From positions 558,001 to 622,000 of the forward strand of contig JAHLKG010000011.1 of the NCBI GenBank assembly GCA_025526995.1: a stretch of DNA of 64,000 nucleotides. Reading direction: 5' to 3'. The stretch's first letter is position 1, and the number at the start of each line of letters is the position of its first letter. The notes below the pieces were generated by a model, which did not search any database, had not been told where the DNA came from, and saw only the letters and a list, made by a program, of their open reading frames with translations. A program made the position numbers and the translations under genes. Below are positions 50,281 through 60,195 of this stretch, piece by piece. Source of the DNA: Powellomyces hirtus (taxonomy: Eukaryota; Chytridiomycota; Chytridiomycetes; Spizellomycetales; Powellomycetaceae).

Positions 50281-52182
50281 ATGAGCCGTTTTCTCAGCCG
50301 CCGTCGAAATGCGGGTGATCAGTCTGAATCAGAAGAAAGCGAGTCGCATACTTCCGGTGCGTCCTCTTCGGAAGAAGAGCTATCCGGGGAGGAGTCGGAC
50401 GATGGTAGCGAGGCGCCCAGTGCGTCAGGCGAGGACGGTCTGGCTGGTGGAACGAAGGATCTTGCTATGACTGACGGACCGCAGGCCAACTCCACAGCCA
50501 GCGCAAAGGGGTCAGCGGAAGAAAGTGCGGATGAATTGGAATGCGACGGGGGTGATCTATCCGAGAGGGGAGATGACGACGAGGAAGAGATGGAGTTTGA
50601 CGCTGCGCAAGCTGACGGCGCGCCCAAACAGCCCATGCGCGCTATAGCAAGCGCAGGTTCCGCTCCGGAATCCGGAAAGCGGGGCCAGGGCGCCAAACGA
50701 GTCGTAGGTCCTAGGGGAGATGGGATGGACGAATATAGACGGAAACTGAAAGAAGATCCGGCGTTCACTCCCAGTATTGGCAAATTCTGGGGACACGATG
50801 ACCGATTTTCCGGGCAAGACCGAGGGCGAGGAGGATTCGGTCGAGGGAGAGGACGTGGAGGCATCCAACGAGGTCCGCCTCCGTTTGGTGCTCATCAGCC
50901 GACCCGACCCGAGGCAGCTGCTCACGCGGCTGACGGGGCACCTGCTGTTGCTGCGCAACCAAGCCCTCAGCGTGGATTTTTCAAAGAAAGCCGAACTCTG
51001 TATGATACGGAGAATGATCCTACCGAGAAACCTTGGGTGCACGATAAATTCGAAGAGGTGGCCGACAGTCCTCGGCCACGGCATCGGAAAAGTTGGGCGC
51101 CGCGGGACTCCGAGTCTCGCAAGTCGTACACGGTGGGCGACCATGTAGTCACTACCGTCAAGCACAAGGCGGGAGCGACGTCACAAACGGGGGCCCCTGC
51201 AGTGGATGACAAGGCCAAGCAGGCTACACAAAAGTATTACACTGCGCACGGCGGGTCCGACATGGATCGGCATCGATCTGATCAAACGCCTACTCAACAG
51301 CCACGGCAGAGCAAGCGATATCTCAAATCTGCGAAAGCGCAAGATCGACAGACTGCAGAGGACGTCTCTAAGAGCGTGACAGCAGCTTTGGAAACATCTC
51401 AAGGTGGCGTGTCCGTTGCTGATGCGGTCTCAACGGCTGCGGAGGCGAAGACGCTCAACTCGGAAGCCACCTCGTTCCCTGAAACCTTCGTCCCCCGTTC
51501 TAAATCTCCGCCCAAAAAGCGAACAACAAAGCGCGCACCGTACGGCCCACCGGGGTACGATCAATATCCCATGGGCACGACATACCAGTCTGCTCCACCA
51601 CCACCCATGCCCCAGCCAGGCGTCCCGCTCGCGGCGCCGCATCTCATGACAAACTCTGGCCAAGTGGTGATGATGACCGACACGGGCCTGTACGTCCCCG
51701 CCGATGCCTACAGCAACAACTACATGTACCAAACCCCGTACCCTGCATACATGTATCCGCAGTCTTATACAAGTCAACCACATCCAGGCGATATGCCCTC
51801 TTCCACTTACGGCTATTACGGCCACCCCGGTGGACAGATGTTTTACCCTCCGCCGCTGACCATGTACGACCCGTCCGGGTCCGGAATGATCATGCCGGCT
51901 GCGGCCATGCCCGTGTACAACAATGGCATGTACATGCCGCAGGTCATGCCCAATATACCGTTCCAGGCCGCAAACAGCGTTGTAACGTCCACCATCGCCG
52001 ATCAAGAGCAGCAGCCGGTCCAGCCTATACAGGTGCGCCGACCCAACGATGGAGAGATCGTGCAGCTGAAAAAAGTGGTTCCGGAAAAGGCCGCCATTCA
52101 GGAGAAGCCCACTCCAAAGATCCGCATCCGCTCAAAGGATGGGGAAGAAGTAGATATCAGAAGTTTCACCGCCGGGCAATGA
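50281..52182 (+). CDS. CASC3/Barentsz-like exon junction complex protein
   Basis: Single-exon gene of 633 residues. The Btz domain is recognised by DPAFTPSIGKFWGHDDRF (from residue 159), an RGRGGFGRGRGRGG linker, and KPWVHDKFEEV (about residue 249). This pair of segments is how Barentsz/MLN51 wraps eIF4A3 in the exon junction complex; the linker between them is longer than in animals. The N-terminal 150 residues are acidic and serine-rich (SEEELSGEESDDGSE). The C-terminal half is disordered and rich in Pro, Tyr, Met and Gln, as in metazoan Btz proteins. Role in mRNA localisation or nonsense-mediated decay is inferred from the family. Its stop is only 21 nt from the stop of QCR9 on the opposite strand. 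Confidence 0.82.
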   Translation: MSRFLSRRRNAGDQSESEESESHTSGASSSEEELSGEESDDGSEAPSASGEDGLAGGTKDLAMTDGPQANSTASAKGSAEESADELECDGGDLSERGDDDEEEMEFDAAQADGAPKQPMRAIASAGSAPESGKRGQGAKRVVGPRGDGMDEYRRKLKEDPAFTPSIGKFWGHDDRFSGQDRGRGGFGRGRGRGGIQRGPPPFGAHQPTRPEAAAHAADGAPAVAAQPSPQRGFFKESRTLYDTENDPTEKPWVHDKFEEVADSPRPRHRKSWAPRDSESRKSYTVGDHVVTTVKHKAGATSQTGAPAVDDKAKQATQKYYTAHGGSDMDRHRSDQTPTQQPRQSKRYLKSAKAQDRQTAEDVSKSVTAALETSQGGVSVADAVSTAAEAKTLNSEATSFPETFVPRSKSPPKKRTTKRAPYGPPGYDQYPMGTTYQSAPPPPMPQPGVPLAAPHLMTNSGQVVMMTDTGLYVPADAYSNNYMYQTPYPAYMYPQSYTSQPHPGDMPSSTYGYYGHPGGQMFYPPPLTMYDPSGSGMIMPAAAMPVYNNGMYMPQVMPNIPFQAANSVVTSTIADQEQQPVQPIQVRRPNDGEIVQLKKVVPEKAAIQEKPTPKIRIRSKDGEEVDIRSFTAGQ

Positions 52183-52203
52183 TGAACCATTTCTTGCCTA
52201 CCA

Positions 52204-52797
52204 CTACGTATACTTCCAATCAACAATACATAAGGGAAAACGCGCAATATCTGGATCACGCCCTCTTTCTTTAATGTTCCAATGGTCTGACTTGCGACTG
52301 CTGCCACTCAAAATCGTGGTTCCGGTTTTTGCAAAGTTCGTGAGATGTTATTGTATTAATTTGGGAATCGGTCTTCACACTATGGCCATCGGCTGTTTTA
52401 CTGCTCCTCAATGTATTTGGAGCGGATATCCTTCCATTGACGCTGGGTTTGGAAAACAAAATGAAAGACCATCAGTTTCTCGGCACATTTCGGGGAAATT
52501 TGCCTCTAATTCGCGTGCCAACCAATCAGACGGCTCAACAGCGATACTCACTCCCTTGTTGACAGAGTCCCAGAGTCTGTCCGCCGCACCGTCGAAGGCA
52601 ATCTCGAACGCAAAGGCCGAGGCGAAGATTCCGACCATGTAGGAAGAGCTCCTGCGGAAGAAGACTTTTTGACGGCGGAGATAGTCAGTTACCGCACACA
52701 ACGTCCAGCCGGAAACAAACAAATTTCATGGAAAGTCTGAGCGACGAGGAGGAGGATGCTTACGGTTGTATGTTGTGCGGGCGATAGCAGAGGCCAT
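52204..52797 (-). CDS. QCR9: Cytochrome bc1 complex subunit 9
   Basis: Small single-helix subunit of respiratory complex III. Three exons (52764..52797, 52552..52664, 52204..52290) sum to 234 nt, 77 residues. The start MASAIARTTYN joins to LFFRRSSSYMVGIFASAFAF and GAADRLWDSVNKG, the conserved QCR9 core, and then to DHWNIKERGR, matching the family's C-terminal W.DIK..Y segment. Both introns end at AAG rather than CAG or TAG; these are the only acceptors that keep the conserved frame. About 17 residues follow the usual family end (DPDIARFPLCIVDWKYT), so either the C-terminus is extended or the third acceptor is wrong. The helix IFASAFAFEIAFDG spans the inner membrane. Confidence 0.85.
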
Positions 52798-53170
52798 TGT
52801 TGCTGTTTGTGTTTGTGGGATTGTTAAAGACGAAGAGGCTTTTTGACACACGTTTGTCGGCCGGCAGTTGCGGAAGCAGTCGGTTGAGCGTCCCATTCGA
52901 ATGTTCACTCGATCCAGTCAGTTGAACCAATGCATGCTATATGTAGGTGGCTGGCATCCCCGCTTTGTTTGGCTTTGTTTTCTTTTATTTACTTTTTTTT
53001 TTTCCTTTCTTCTACCCCTCCACCTTTGGTTTCCTAATGCTCAACCTGCATTATTACAAGACAGCACATCTCTTCAAGACAGCGCTTCTGCTCTCATATA
53101 TCCAGGGACATTTAGCTGATTTGTATCCAGGTCCCAAGTAGAGGCCCAATCGCCAGCCTTGTTGCCTGAG
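52798..53170. other. Divergent spacer between QCR9 and the F-box gene
   Basis: About 370 nt with a striking pyrimidine tract (about 52974..53030, mostly T and C) on the plus strand upstream of the F-box ATG. Such tracts are common in fungal promoters and leaders. No gene is seen. Confidence 0.45.
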
Positions 53171-53923
53171 ATGATGCGCAGTGTCGATACCCTCTCGGAG
53201 GCATCGGAACCCGTCGCACATCCCCTGTCTCTTCACGACCTCCCAGCAGAACTCCTGGCGCTGATAGCCAACAAACTCTCCGCCCCAGACCTCGCGCGGC
53301 TCCGTCATGTCTCTCCGCCTTTTCGACCTATATGCCTCGAGATAATGGAACGGCAGTTGGCGGAGGTGGCGCGGCGACCTAAAATCAAAGCATGCGACGA
53401 TGCGTTTGTTCTTGTCGACAATTTCTACAAGGAGCGAGTGAAAGGGACCGGCACAGTGACGGCGTTTGGTTTGTGTGGGCTTGCTTACAATGTCGAGCGG
53501 GTTGCTCTTACTCTTGCCGACTCGGGGAAATCAACCTTTGGCCTGTTCGTTCCTGAAGTCGGCTATCTGCCATTGTACCAATCGATCGAGAACTTTGAAC
53601 ACTCGGACACATTTTCGCCCACCTCGCCACCCGTCCTCCGCTTCTGTTCTGGGTTTCTGTCACAAGCTGCTCGCACGTTGCAGGAACTCTACTCAACGCC
53701 GAAGCCGGTCAAGTCGTTCATTGGAACGCACACCATTCCGTTGGTGAATACCCGTGGATTGCAGCAAGGGGAAATTCGATACGAGGTCAAACATTGCGCG
53801 TGCGAACCACCCACGAACCCGCCAACTGATCCGTATCAATGTCATCATCGGTCGTTGGCAATCTTGGATGTGTTGGTATATTGCGGTGATCTGTGCCAAC
53901 CAGTATTGAAGCGTAGATCTTGA
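53171..53923 (+). CDS. F-box protein
   Basis: Intronless gene of 250 residues. An F-box lies near the N-terminus (LHDLPAELLALIANKLSAPDLARLRHVS-like text, residues about 20-48; written here only in outline). F-box proteins bind Skp1 and present substrates to SCF ubiquitin ligases. After the F-box no repeat domain such as WD40 or LRR is visible, so the substrate side is unknown. Cysteine/histidine residues cluster near the end (HCACEPP, CHHRS, YCGDLCQP) and could bind metal. The ATG at 53171 is the first in the frame; MM at the start gives a second ATG immediately after. Confidence 0.75.
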   Translation: MMRSVDTLSEASEPVAHPLSLHDLPAELLALIANKLSAPDLARLRHVSPPFRPICLEIMERQLAEVARRPKIKACDDAFVLVDNFYKERVKGTGTVTAFGLCGLAYNVERVALTLADSGKSTFGLFVPEVGYLPLYQSIENFEHSDTFSPTSPPVLRFCSGFLSQAARTLQELYSTPKPVKSFIGTHTIPLVNTRGLQQGEIRYEVKHCACEPPTNPPTDPYQCHHRSLAILDVLVYCGDLCQPVLKRRS

Positions 53924-54360
53924 GACCCTCTTGTAGATCGCTAATGGGCCGCATCCTATTAGCGGAAGCCGAGACTCCCTATTATCTCTGTCATGTTCTC
54001 AAGTGTTGACATAGTTTATAGAAGGATAAGCGCTTGAGCTAAATGTCGAAGTCGCCAAATTCATGTTTCTGTAAAGAAGCAATTACATACGAGTTTTGAA
54101 TCATGAACACATCACGATGTTGCGGCATCGAAACTTCGAAAGCCATTTGCTTTTTCGCACACCAAACGTCATTTCCGCAGGGCCCCTGCTGACATAATTA
54201 CACCAAGCGCACGGGCTTCGAATTTAGCGTCGGCCCCCTGCGGACTTGAACTGAATTACCGTCTGAACGTTCTCTAATCTTATTCGTTACGAGGTTCCGC
54301 CTGATACAGGGGACCACTCTTTGCTCACAGCACCGATATCCGGCATCCGAGTGATCACGC
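53924..54360. other. Spacer between the F-box gene and the CNNM gene
   Basis: About 440 nt between two genes on the same strand. Should contain the 3' UTR of the first and the promoter of the second. No gene is seen. Confidence 0.45.
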
Positions 54361-56841
54361 ATGGGCCTCTCTCGCCGCTACCTCGCTCAAGGCCTCCTAC
54401 TATTCTCAGCAGCAGCGCTGATCTCTGCGAACCCGATACCTCATCCCGCCGTGGAACCCGCGATCTCCGCGACATGTCAGTGTGACGACCAGTCCGTTCC
54501 GTATTGTCTGAGCGACGATTCAAGCTTCTGCATTTGTGCACATGGGTTGAGGGCAATTTGCATGTCGGAGATCTTGGAACATACTAAAAACGGCCATGTT
54601 CCAATGGACCCGAATACCCCTCGGTTCTGGTGGACGCTTGGGGGGACTATCGTGCTGGTGTTGATTGGAGGAATCTTTGCTGGTACAATCTCTATGTGCA
54701 AACTGTCACTGCGCGCGGGAAACTCATACGAGATTTCATACTCCGTTAATAGGGTTGACGATCGGAATCATGAGCCTGGACACGACGAATCTTGAAATCT
54801 TGCGGAACAGTGGTACAGAGCAGGAGCGGAAGCATGCGAACAAGATCTGGCCGATCCGCAAACACGGGCATTGGGTGCTTACGGTAAATGCCTGTCTGAT
54901 CTGCCGCCTGTCCATGAGAGACTCCCATACTAATCGAGTTGGATACTATCAAAGACATTGCTGCTCGGAAATGTGGTCATCAACGAAACCCTCCCGATCT
55001 TGTTTGACAGTTTAGTTGGCGGCGGCGTTGCAGCCATCATCATCTCCACGGGCCTGGTCGTGCTGTTTGGAGAGATTATACCCAATGCGATCTGCGCGCG
55101 TAACGGTCTGGCCGTGGGAGCCACTTTTGCACCCATTGTGCAGGTCTGCATGTGGATCATGGCGCCTCTTGCGTGGCCGATTGCCAAAATACTCGATTGT
55201 ATCCTTGGACACGATGAAGGGACAGTCTATGCTCGTGCTCGTATGGTTTCCAACCGATGTTCTTGCAATCTCTTTGATTGGGACGGTATCTTATGGCATT
55301 CATTGTTATAGAGCTGAAAACACTGATCAGGATCCATGAGGAAGGACAAGGCGGGCTTGGACAGTCGGGAGACCTCATCCATGACGAAGTCGGTATCATT
55401 TCCGCAGTACTGGATTTGAAAGATAAGACGGTCATGCAGATCATGACCCCGATCGACGATGTCTTCATGATGGAGGTTTCGCAAGTCATTGATGTGGACA
55501 TTATCCGACAGGTATGACTCGACAGAGGCCGATGCTCGTGCGTCCTGAAAGCGCTAAGCTGATTCGAGATCTGTTTCGCAGCTGATCACGCGGGGACATA
55601 GTCGAATACCAATTTACCAACACCACCGGACGAATATTGTTGCTATCCTTCTGGCAAAGCGCTTGATTGGCTATAACGTTGAGAAAGCACGCCGCGTCAG
55701 CGACGTCCCGTTGACCTACCTCCCCATGATTGACAGCGAAACCAATCTGTTTGACATGCTCAATTTCTTCCAAGAAGGACGAAGGTAACTGCTCGATCTG
55801 TGCATTTGCACTCGCAGCTGCAAAACAGATCGCTCATGTGTGCGTTCATGGACATGGTATAGTCACATGGCTGCTGTTGCTGGCAGAACGGACGGTAGCA
55901 GAGCGGGCAACGATGATGAGGGGAAAGCCGAACGCGAGATCCTTGGCATCATCACCTTGGAAGATGTCATTGAGGAGCTCATTGGCGAGGTAAACACGGT
56001 GTTTCAATCATCTTGAGAATCCTTTACAACAGATGGAAATCCTAATCCGAGACTTAAATTGCAGGAAATCATCGACGAAACAGACGAATATGTCGACGTG
56101 CATACCAAAATCCCCGTCAAACGCGCACCCATCACCAAAAAGCTCGCCAAGCTCCTCGTTACCAACATCACCCGCGGCCGGCCCGGTGGCTCTACACCTG
56201 GCCGCCCAGCCAGCCGTCGCTCTAGCTACGGTTCCATGAAAGACGATAGCAACAATAGCAACAGTAATAGTAACAGCAACAGCAGCAACATCAACACACG
56301 AACAAGTCGCCGGTCAAGACCTCCAGGCAAATTACCCGTCGCGCCCATGATTGGCGAGACGTTCGAGCCTTCCGAGTCGAGTCTTGATATCACCACCCCA
56401 ACATCCGTCACCCGCGCGCCCGTCCTGCCATCCCAACACGGCAAACCGCCAACAACTCCCGGGGAAGACCACCCACGACCACAACATCCGAACTTATCAG
56501 CGACTCTCCAAACCACCTCCCCGAGCCATAACAAAGACAACCTGCAAGACTCGACCGACTACTTCTCCATGCCCATTGACGAGACGCAAACCCGCGACGA
56601 ACGACTCCAGGAAGCCGGCTGGGTCGTTAGCCCACTTAACCCGGACGACCGACATTCGCGCAAAGTTCTCTCGCGAAAGAAAACGCGCGTTGGCGCAGCG
56701 GCGGTGTTTGGGCCTGGAGGTGGACTACCCGCCACAACTGTCTCCGCCCCGGGTTCCTTGCATGGCGATGAGGGAGATGAGACGGCGGAACCCCCGGAAA
56801 CGGCCGAGGCCGAACGAGCGCCGCTATTGAAGAAATCATAG
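54361..56841 (+). CDS. MAM3: CNNM/MAM3-like membrane protein (DUF21 plus CBS domains)
   Basis: Vacuolar or plasma-membrane protein of the CNNM family, linked to magnesium and divalent metal handling. A signal peptide (LAQGLLLFSAAALISA) precedes a short cysteine-containing lumenal region. TM1 (WWTLGGTIVLVLIGGIFAG) leads across an intron into the DUF21 core: LTIGIMSLDTTNLEIL, LLGNVVINETLPILFDSL, STGLVVLFGEIIPNAICAR. A CBS pair follows: VMQIMTPIDDVFMMEV, HSRIPIYQHHRTNIVAILLAK and ILGIITLEDVIEELIGEEI, with DETDEYVDVH after it. The C-terminal 250 residues are disordered and include an Asn/Ser run (about 56243..56294) and several basic or acidic patches. Yeast MAM3 has the same order and a long tail. 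Introns are 55 to 110 nt. Confidence 0.93.
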
Positions 56842-57445
56842 CCGACGCTGGGAGAACTGAGTTATGTTGTTCCAGCCGTCATTTCCAAGCTAACCCACCC
56901 TTTTCTCCCACGGGCCATTGCTTGGTAGTCCCATCTCCGACGTTGTCTTCTCGCCGAGCCCCCCTCATATATCTGTCTTCTCTCCTTTACACATGCAAGA
57001 CGCTATGTGTGACGCCGAACTTTTATTTAATACATCCGCACTTTGCGCGAGCGCTTTGCTAGCGCCCCTTCTCATTTACAGAAAGAAACTTTGAACGTTC
57101 CATGCTAATTGTGGTATTTGAGAATCTACTTCGGTTTTTTCAAAGTAGTGAATGACCCAGCACTTGCCGCGGGAATCCCGTTATGGGGATCCAGACGTTC
57201 ATAAAGGACGTGTGATGATGGACCGCTTGTCGAACAGCATGCCCCCCCGCTCCCCCCTCCAAAAAACCCCCCATCAAATACTTCAAATGGTCCTGGGCGC
57301 GTTTCTCCAACAAAAGATGTGGAAGGCCGGGGTCTCGACTGCAGGCCTCTTGGTGATATCATATTAGCTGCGGCGGGACTTGCCAGAAGTGGGAAGTGGA
57401 AAGATGGTTGGGAGAGTGGTGCAGTCCGAGGGAGCCGGACGTGAG

Positions 57446-57453
57446 TCACGTGA
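57446..57453. promoter_or_regulatory. TCACGTGA palindrome, third occurrence
   Basis: Here extended to the 10-bp palindrome GTCACGTGAC. It lies outside genes, between convergent stops, so a promoter role for a protein gene is not obvious. Confidence 0.25.
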
Positions 57454-57602
57454 CGGTATGTCTCACGCGTCATGCGCAGCACTTGCCCCGCCCCACGAGT
57501 TCCGTCCGTCTCCGGGAGGCGTATACGCGAGTCCCGCCTGTCCGCGGGGTTTCTTGCAACTCGGATGAGATATCTATTTCACTGTATGCAATCGCACATC
57601 TA

Positions 57603-58065
57603 TCCAATTGCGAGGAATCGTCCAGCAATGTGTTTCACTTCAACACTTCTGCACAGATGGCGTTCCCATGGTGGCCAATTGCGAGCAAACGGCAATCGCA
57701 GCAATGTGTTTCAGCCCGCCTCCTCACGTACGTCAAAAGGAGGGTGGGTTCACTGCGGCGTGGCAAACCACAGTAGTTCACCCGCGTCGTTTCTTGACCG
57801 CTGGCCTTGTGAATAGCTGGCATCTCCGCGACCCCCTCCAACTTTTTCTTCAGAATTTCCCAGTTACGGCTGCCGAAGGCGCAGGGCTGGTCCAATCTAA
57901 CGAAGAAAAATGAACATGGCCTCTGCGTGGAAGCATGCATGTGAATGCAATCGCAGCACGGGGTTTCAAGCACTGCGCAAGATGGCTTTCCCCTGGTACC
58001 CCTCCATCTGCGAGCAAGCACTGCGCGAGATGCGCATGAACCAAGGCGTTTCCGTCGCATTACCT
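57603..58065. repeat. Diverged direct duplication, about 120-nt unit, two copies
   Basis: One copy lies at about 57603..57720 and the other at about 57945..58065. Shared landmarks in the same order are GTTTCA, AGATGGC with TTCCC and TGGT, TGCGAGCAA, and a final GTTTC. The block CAATCGCAGCA occurs at 57694 and again at 57947. The copies differ at many positions, so the duplication is old. Confidence 0.5.
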
Positions 58066-58170
58066 GCCTTCTGCTTCTGCTTACAAGTCAAAGGAACGTG
58101 GGAACATTGTTATGCAAGTCTAGTAATTTTGTCTCGGCAGCAAAGACATCTATCACACTACATGATCCTT

Positions 58171-59252
58171 TCAAATCTGTATCTTCAAAAGAGTCTCTGG
58201 GTCAGCATCGTGCGGCATCTCAACAATCGCATTAATGAGCGTCGCAATACGATACGCAGCAGCCACGACGCCTTGTTCAAGCGCCGGCAGCGCAACGTCG
58301 TAGTACCCGCTGTGGGCGAGGTCGGTGCCGATGGTAAGGTTGGCCCACACGAGACCGCAGTTGAGGTTGGCGGATTCGGTGCCCCAGAGGAGAGGGCAGG
58401 CGGGAAGGGTTGGAGATGGTGAGAAAGAGGAGGAAGAGGAAGGACAGGGTGTCGGGGAAGGGTAGTTCGAGAGAAGGTGCTGAGCATAGTCTGTGCGCGA
58501 GAGGCCGAGAAATTTGGTGCTTCTCTGTATTGGCGGACACTCAATATCAGAGTCTTCCTCACGCGTAGATCTCCCGCATCAACCCAACCCCACAAGCGCG
58601 TTTTCTCACTCACCTCCAACATGAGATAATCCCAAACCTCGTGCAAGCTCGTATGATGCGAATCAAACAGGACCTTCATCTCCGTCCCGCCTTTAAACCG
58701 ACCACTGACATGCAGCGGCTGGTGGATGTCGCCAATATAGTGGATGACAAACTTGAGAGCCTCGTTGCGGGCCGGGTGTGGGGTGGTCGGGTCGGCGAGA
58801 CGGGTCGTGTAGTTGCCGATGGCACTAAGAATGCAGTTGCAGTTTGTTGGGGAGAGCGCGGTGCAGTCGCGTGGGGGGTTGACGTAGTGGTGGGATTTGG
58901 ACCACGGCGGTTTGACCTCTGAGCGGGACATGAGGAATTGAGGTTGAGCATGTATGTGTTGGCGATAAAGGTCTTTTGCTTGCAACTTTACCATCAGCCC
59001 ATAAGGCAGCCCTGGCGAGACTCCCATCGTATTCGGGCAGCAGCGCATTTGTCCATTCCTTGGCGGGCGCGGAAAGGAGGTGGTGGGCGATCTCGCCGGT
59101 AAGCCAGTGACCTTTGCAGCCGATTGATGACGCTCAACAGTGAGCACAAGAATTGGGTGGGCTGACTGCTGACACACGGTACCTATACGACCGTAGGCCG
59201 ATACGGTTGCAGGTAGGAAGGCGACGACAACGGGCAGCAAATGTGAGAACAT
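58171..59252 (-). CDS. Secreted S1/P1-type nuclease
   Basis: Zinc-dependent nuclease of single-stranded DNA and RNA with 3'-nucleotidase activity in the family. Exon 1 (59183..59252) encodes a signal peptide (MFSHLLPVVVAFLPATVSA) and YGRI; exon 2 begins at 59111 with GHWLTGEIAHHLLS and ends WADG. Later exons carry WSKSHHYVNPP, CTA-containing text, FVIHYIGDIHQPLHVSGR and SLHEVWDYLML. The last exon, in a frame different from the long shadow frame, reads CPLLWGTESANLNCGLVWAN, HSGYYDVALPALEQGV and RIATLINAIVE. The zinc-ligand pattern (GH, WAD, HY, HYIGDIHQPLH, H..D) is complete. In family members the mature chain starts with Trp, whose backbone binds zinc; here Tyr follows the predicted cleavage site. 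Confidence 0.9.
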
Positions 59253-60195
59253 GGCGGGAGTGGAATGGCAGGAGCGGAGTGAAAGGCCAAGGAAATGAGA
59301 GTATAGCGCAGACAGATGCAGCAATGCAATGCGAATTTGGGCGGGACGAAGGAGAGCTCCTACTATCTGGTAAGGAAACGAGGAAATAAGAAACCCTATC
59401 CTCGATATTTAAGCAAAAGACCAAACGGATGTCAAATAAATAATAAGAATAACATTGAGAACGTTATCTCAGCTGAGCCTTTAAAAACGTGCTGAGCTAT
59501 GATATAATATGCTATTGATATGATATGATGAAAGAAGGGAGGAGGGACCCTGGAGGGGAACTTCTGTGAAAAGGGCGCGTGATAATGCTGTAATTCTAAT
59601 TACTGTTATTATTAGGAGACGGGCGCGTGTGTTGATTTTGATCAAACTTGTGATAGACGACTAGCCCCTGGTGTCATGCACGAGAGCCAAAAACCGCATG
59701 GACAGCATTCATCAATGATTATATGAAACGCAATGTCAGCTAGAGATAAAACTGTACATATGTCTATATATGCAAATTTAACTAAGCAGCCTTTTTCCCC
59801 ATAAGCTTTTCAGCATCGAAAGAGAGTACTGAATTGTAGCTAGCAGAGCATGTGAATGCTTGTGCACCAAAACAATGATCGTAAATGACGGTATTTCTGT
59901 AGGATGTACTTCTGACTGTGGAGCTCAGGGTTCATTGACAATGACAATGTTCGGACGCTTGTGCACGTGATGACAGGAAGCGCGTTCGTGCGATGTCCGA
60001 ATGTCCTCTTTCTAGCTCGCGCACTGGCAGGCTTTCCTCGTGTATGTTTGCTAAAAGATCCCGTCATTTGGTCGCCATTGGCAGTCAGACAAGTATTACT
60101 GTGCAGATAAGCGACAGAGAGGATTTCGCCTAGCCGCTATTAGCACACGGGATTAGCAGCAGCTTGTTTGCCTTGAAAGCACGTCGAAACACACA
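59253..60195. promoter_or_regulatory. Divergent intergenic region, nuclease/SOS7-like
   Basis: About 940 nt, AT-rich in places (59430..59530 and 59740..59800). It holds the promoters of two divergent genes. No protein-like frame or RNA fold was recognised. Confidence 0.45.

Larger units (their letters stand above)
56842..58170. other. Gene-poor convergent region, 1.3 kb, with diverged repeats
   Basis: Lies between the stops of the CNNM gene and the S1/P1 nuclease. Frames of 100 to 170 codons exist on both strands but show no family and no protein-like composition. The segment from 57600 to 58065 holds a diverged duplication. A GTCACGTGAC palindrome is at 57445..57454. Confidence 0.5.

Noticed and set aside
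57126..57482. Minus-strand 118-codon frame between CNNM and the nuclease
   Set aside because: No family resemblance, low-complexity Gly/Ser/Pro content and no supporting splice structure.
58185..58600. Long minus-strand frame continuing past the nuclease third exon
   Set aside because: The text after the GTGAGTGAG donor is Pro/Ser/Thr nonsense; splicing into another frame restores the nuclease C-terminus (GYYDVALPALEQG).
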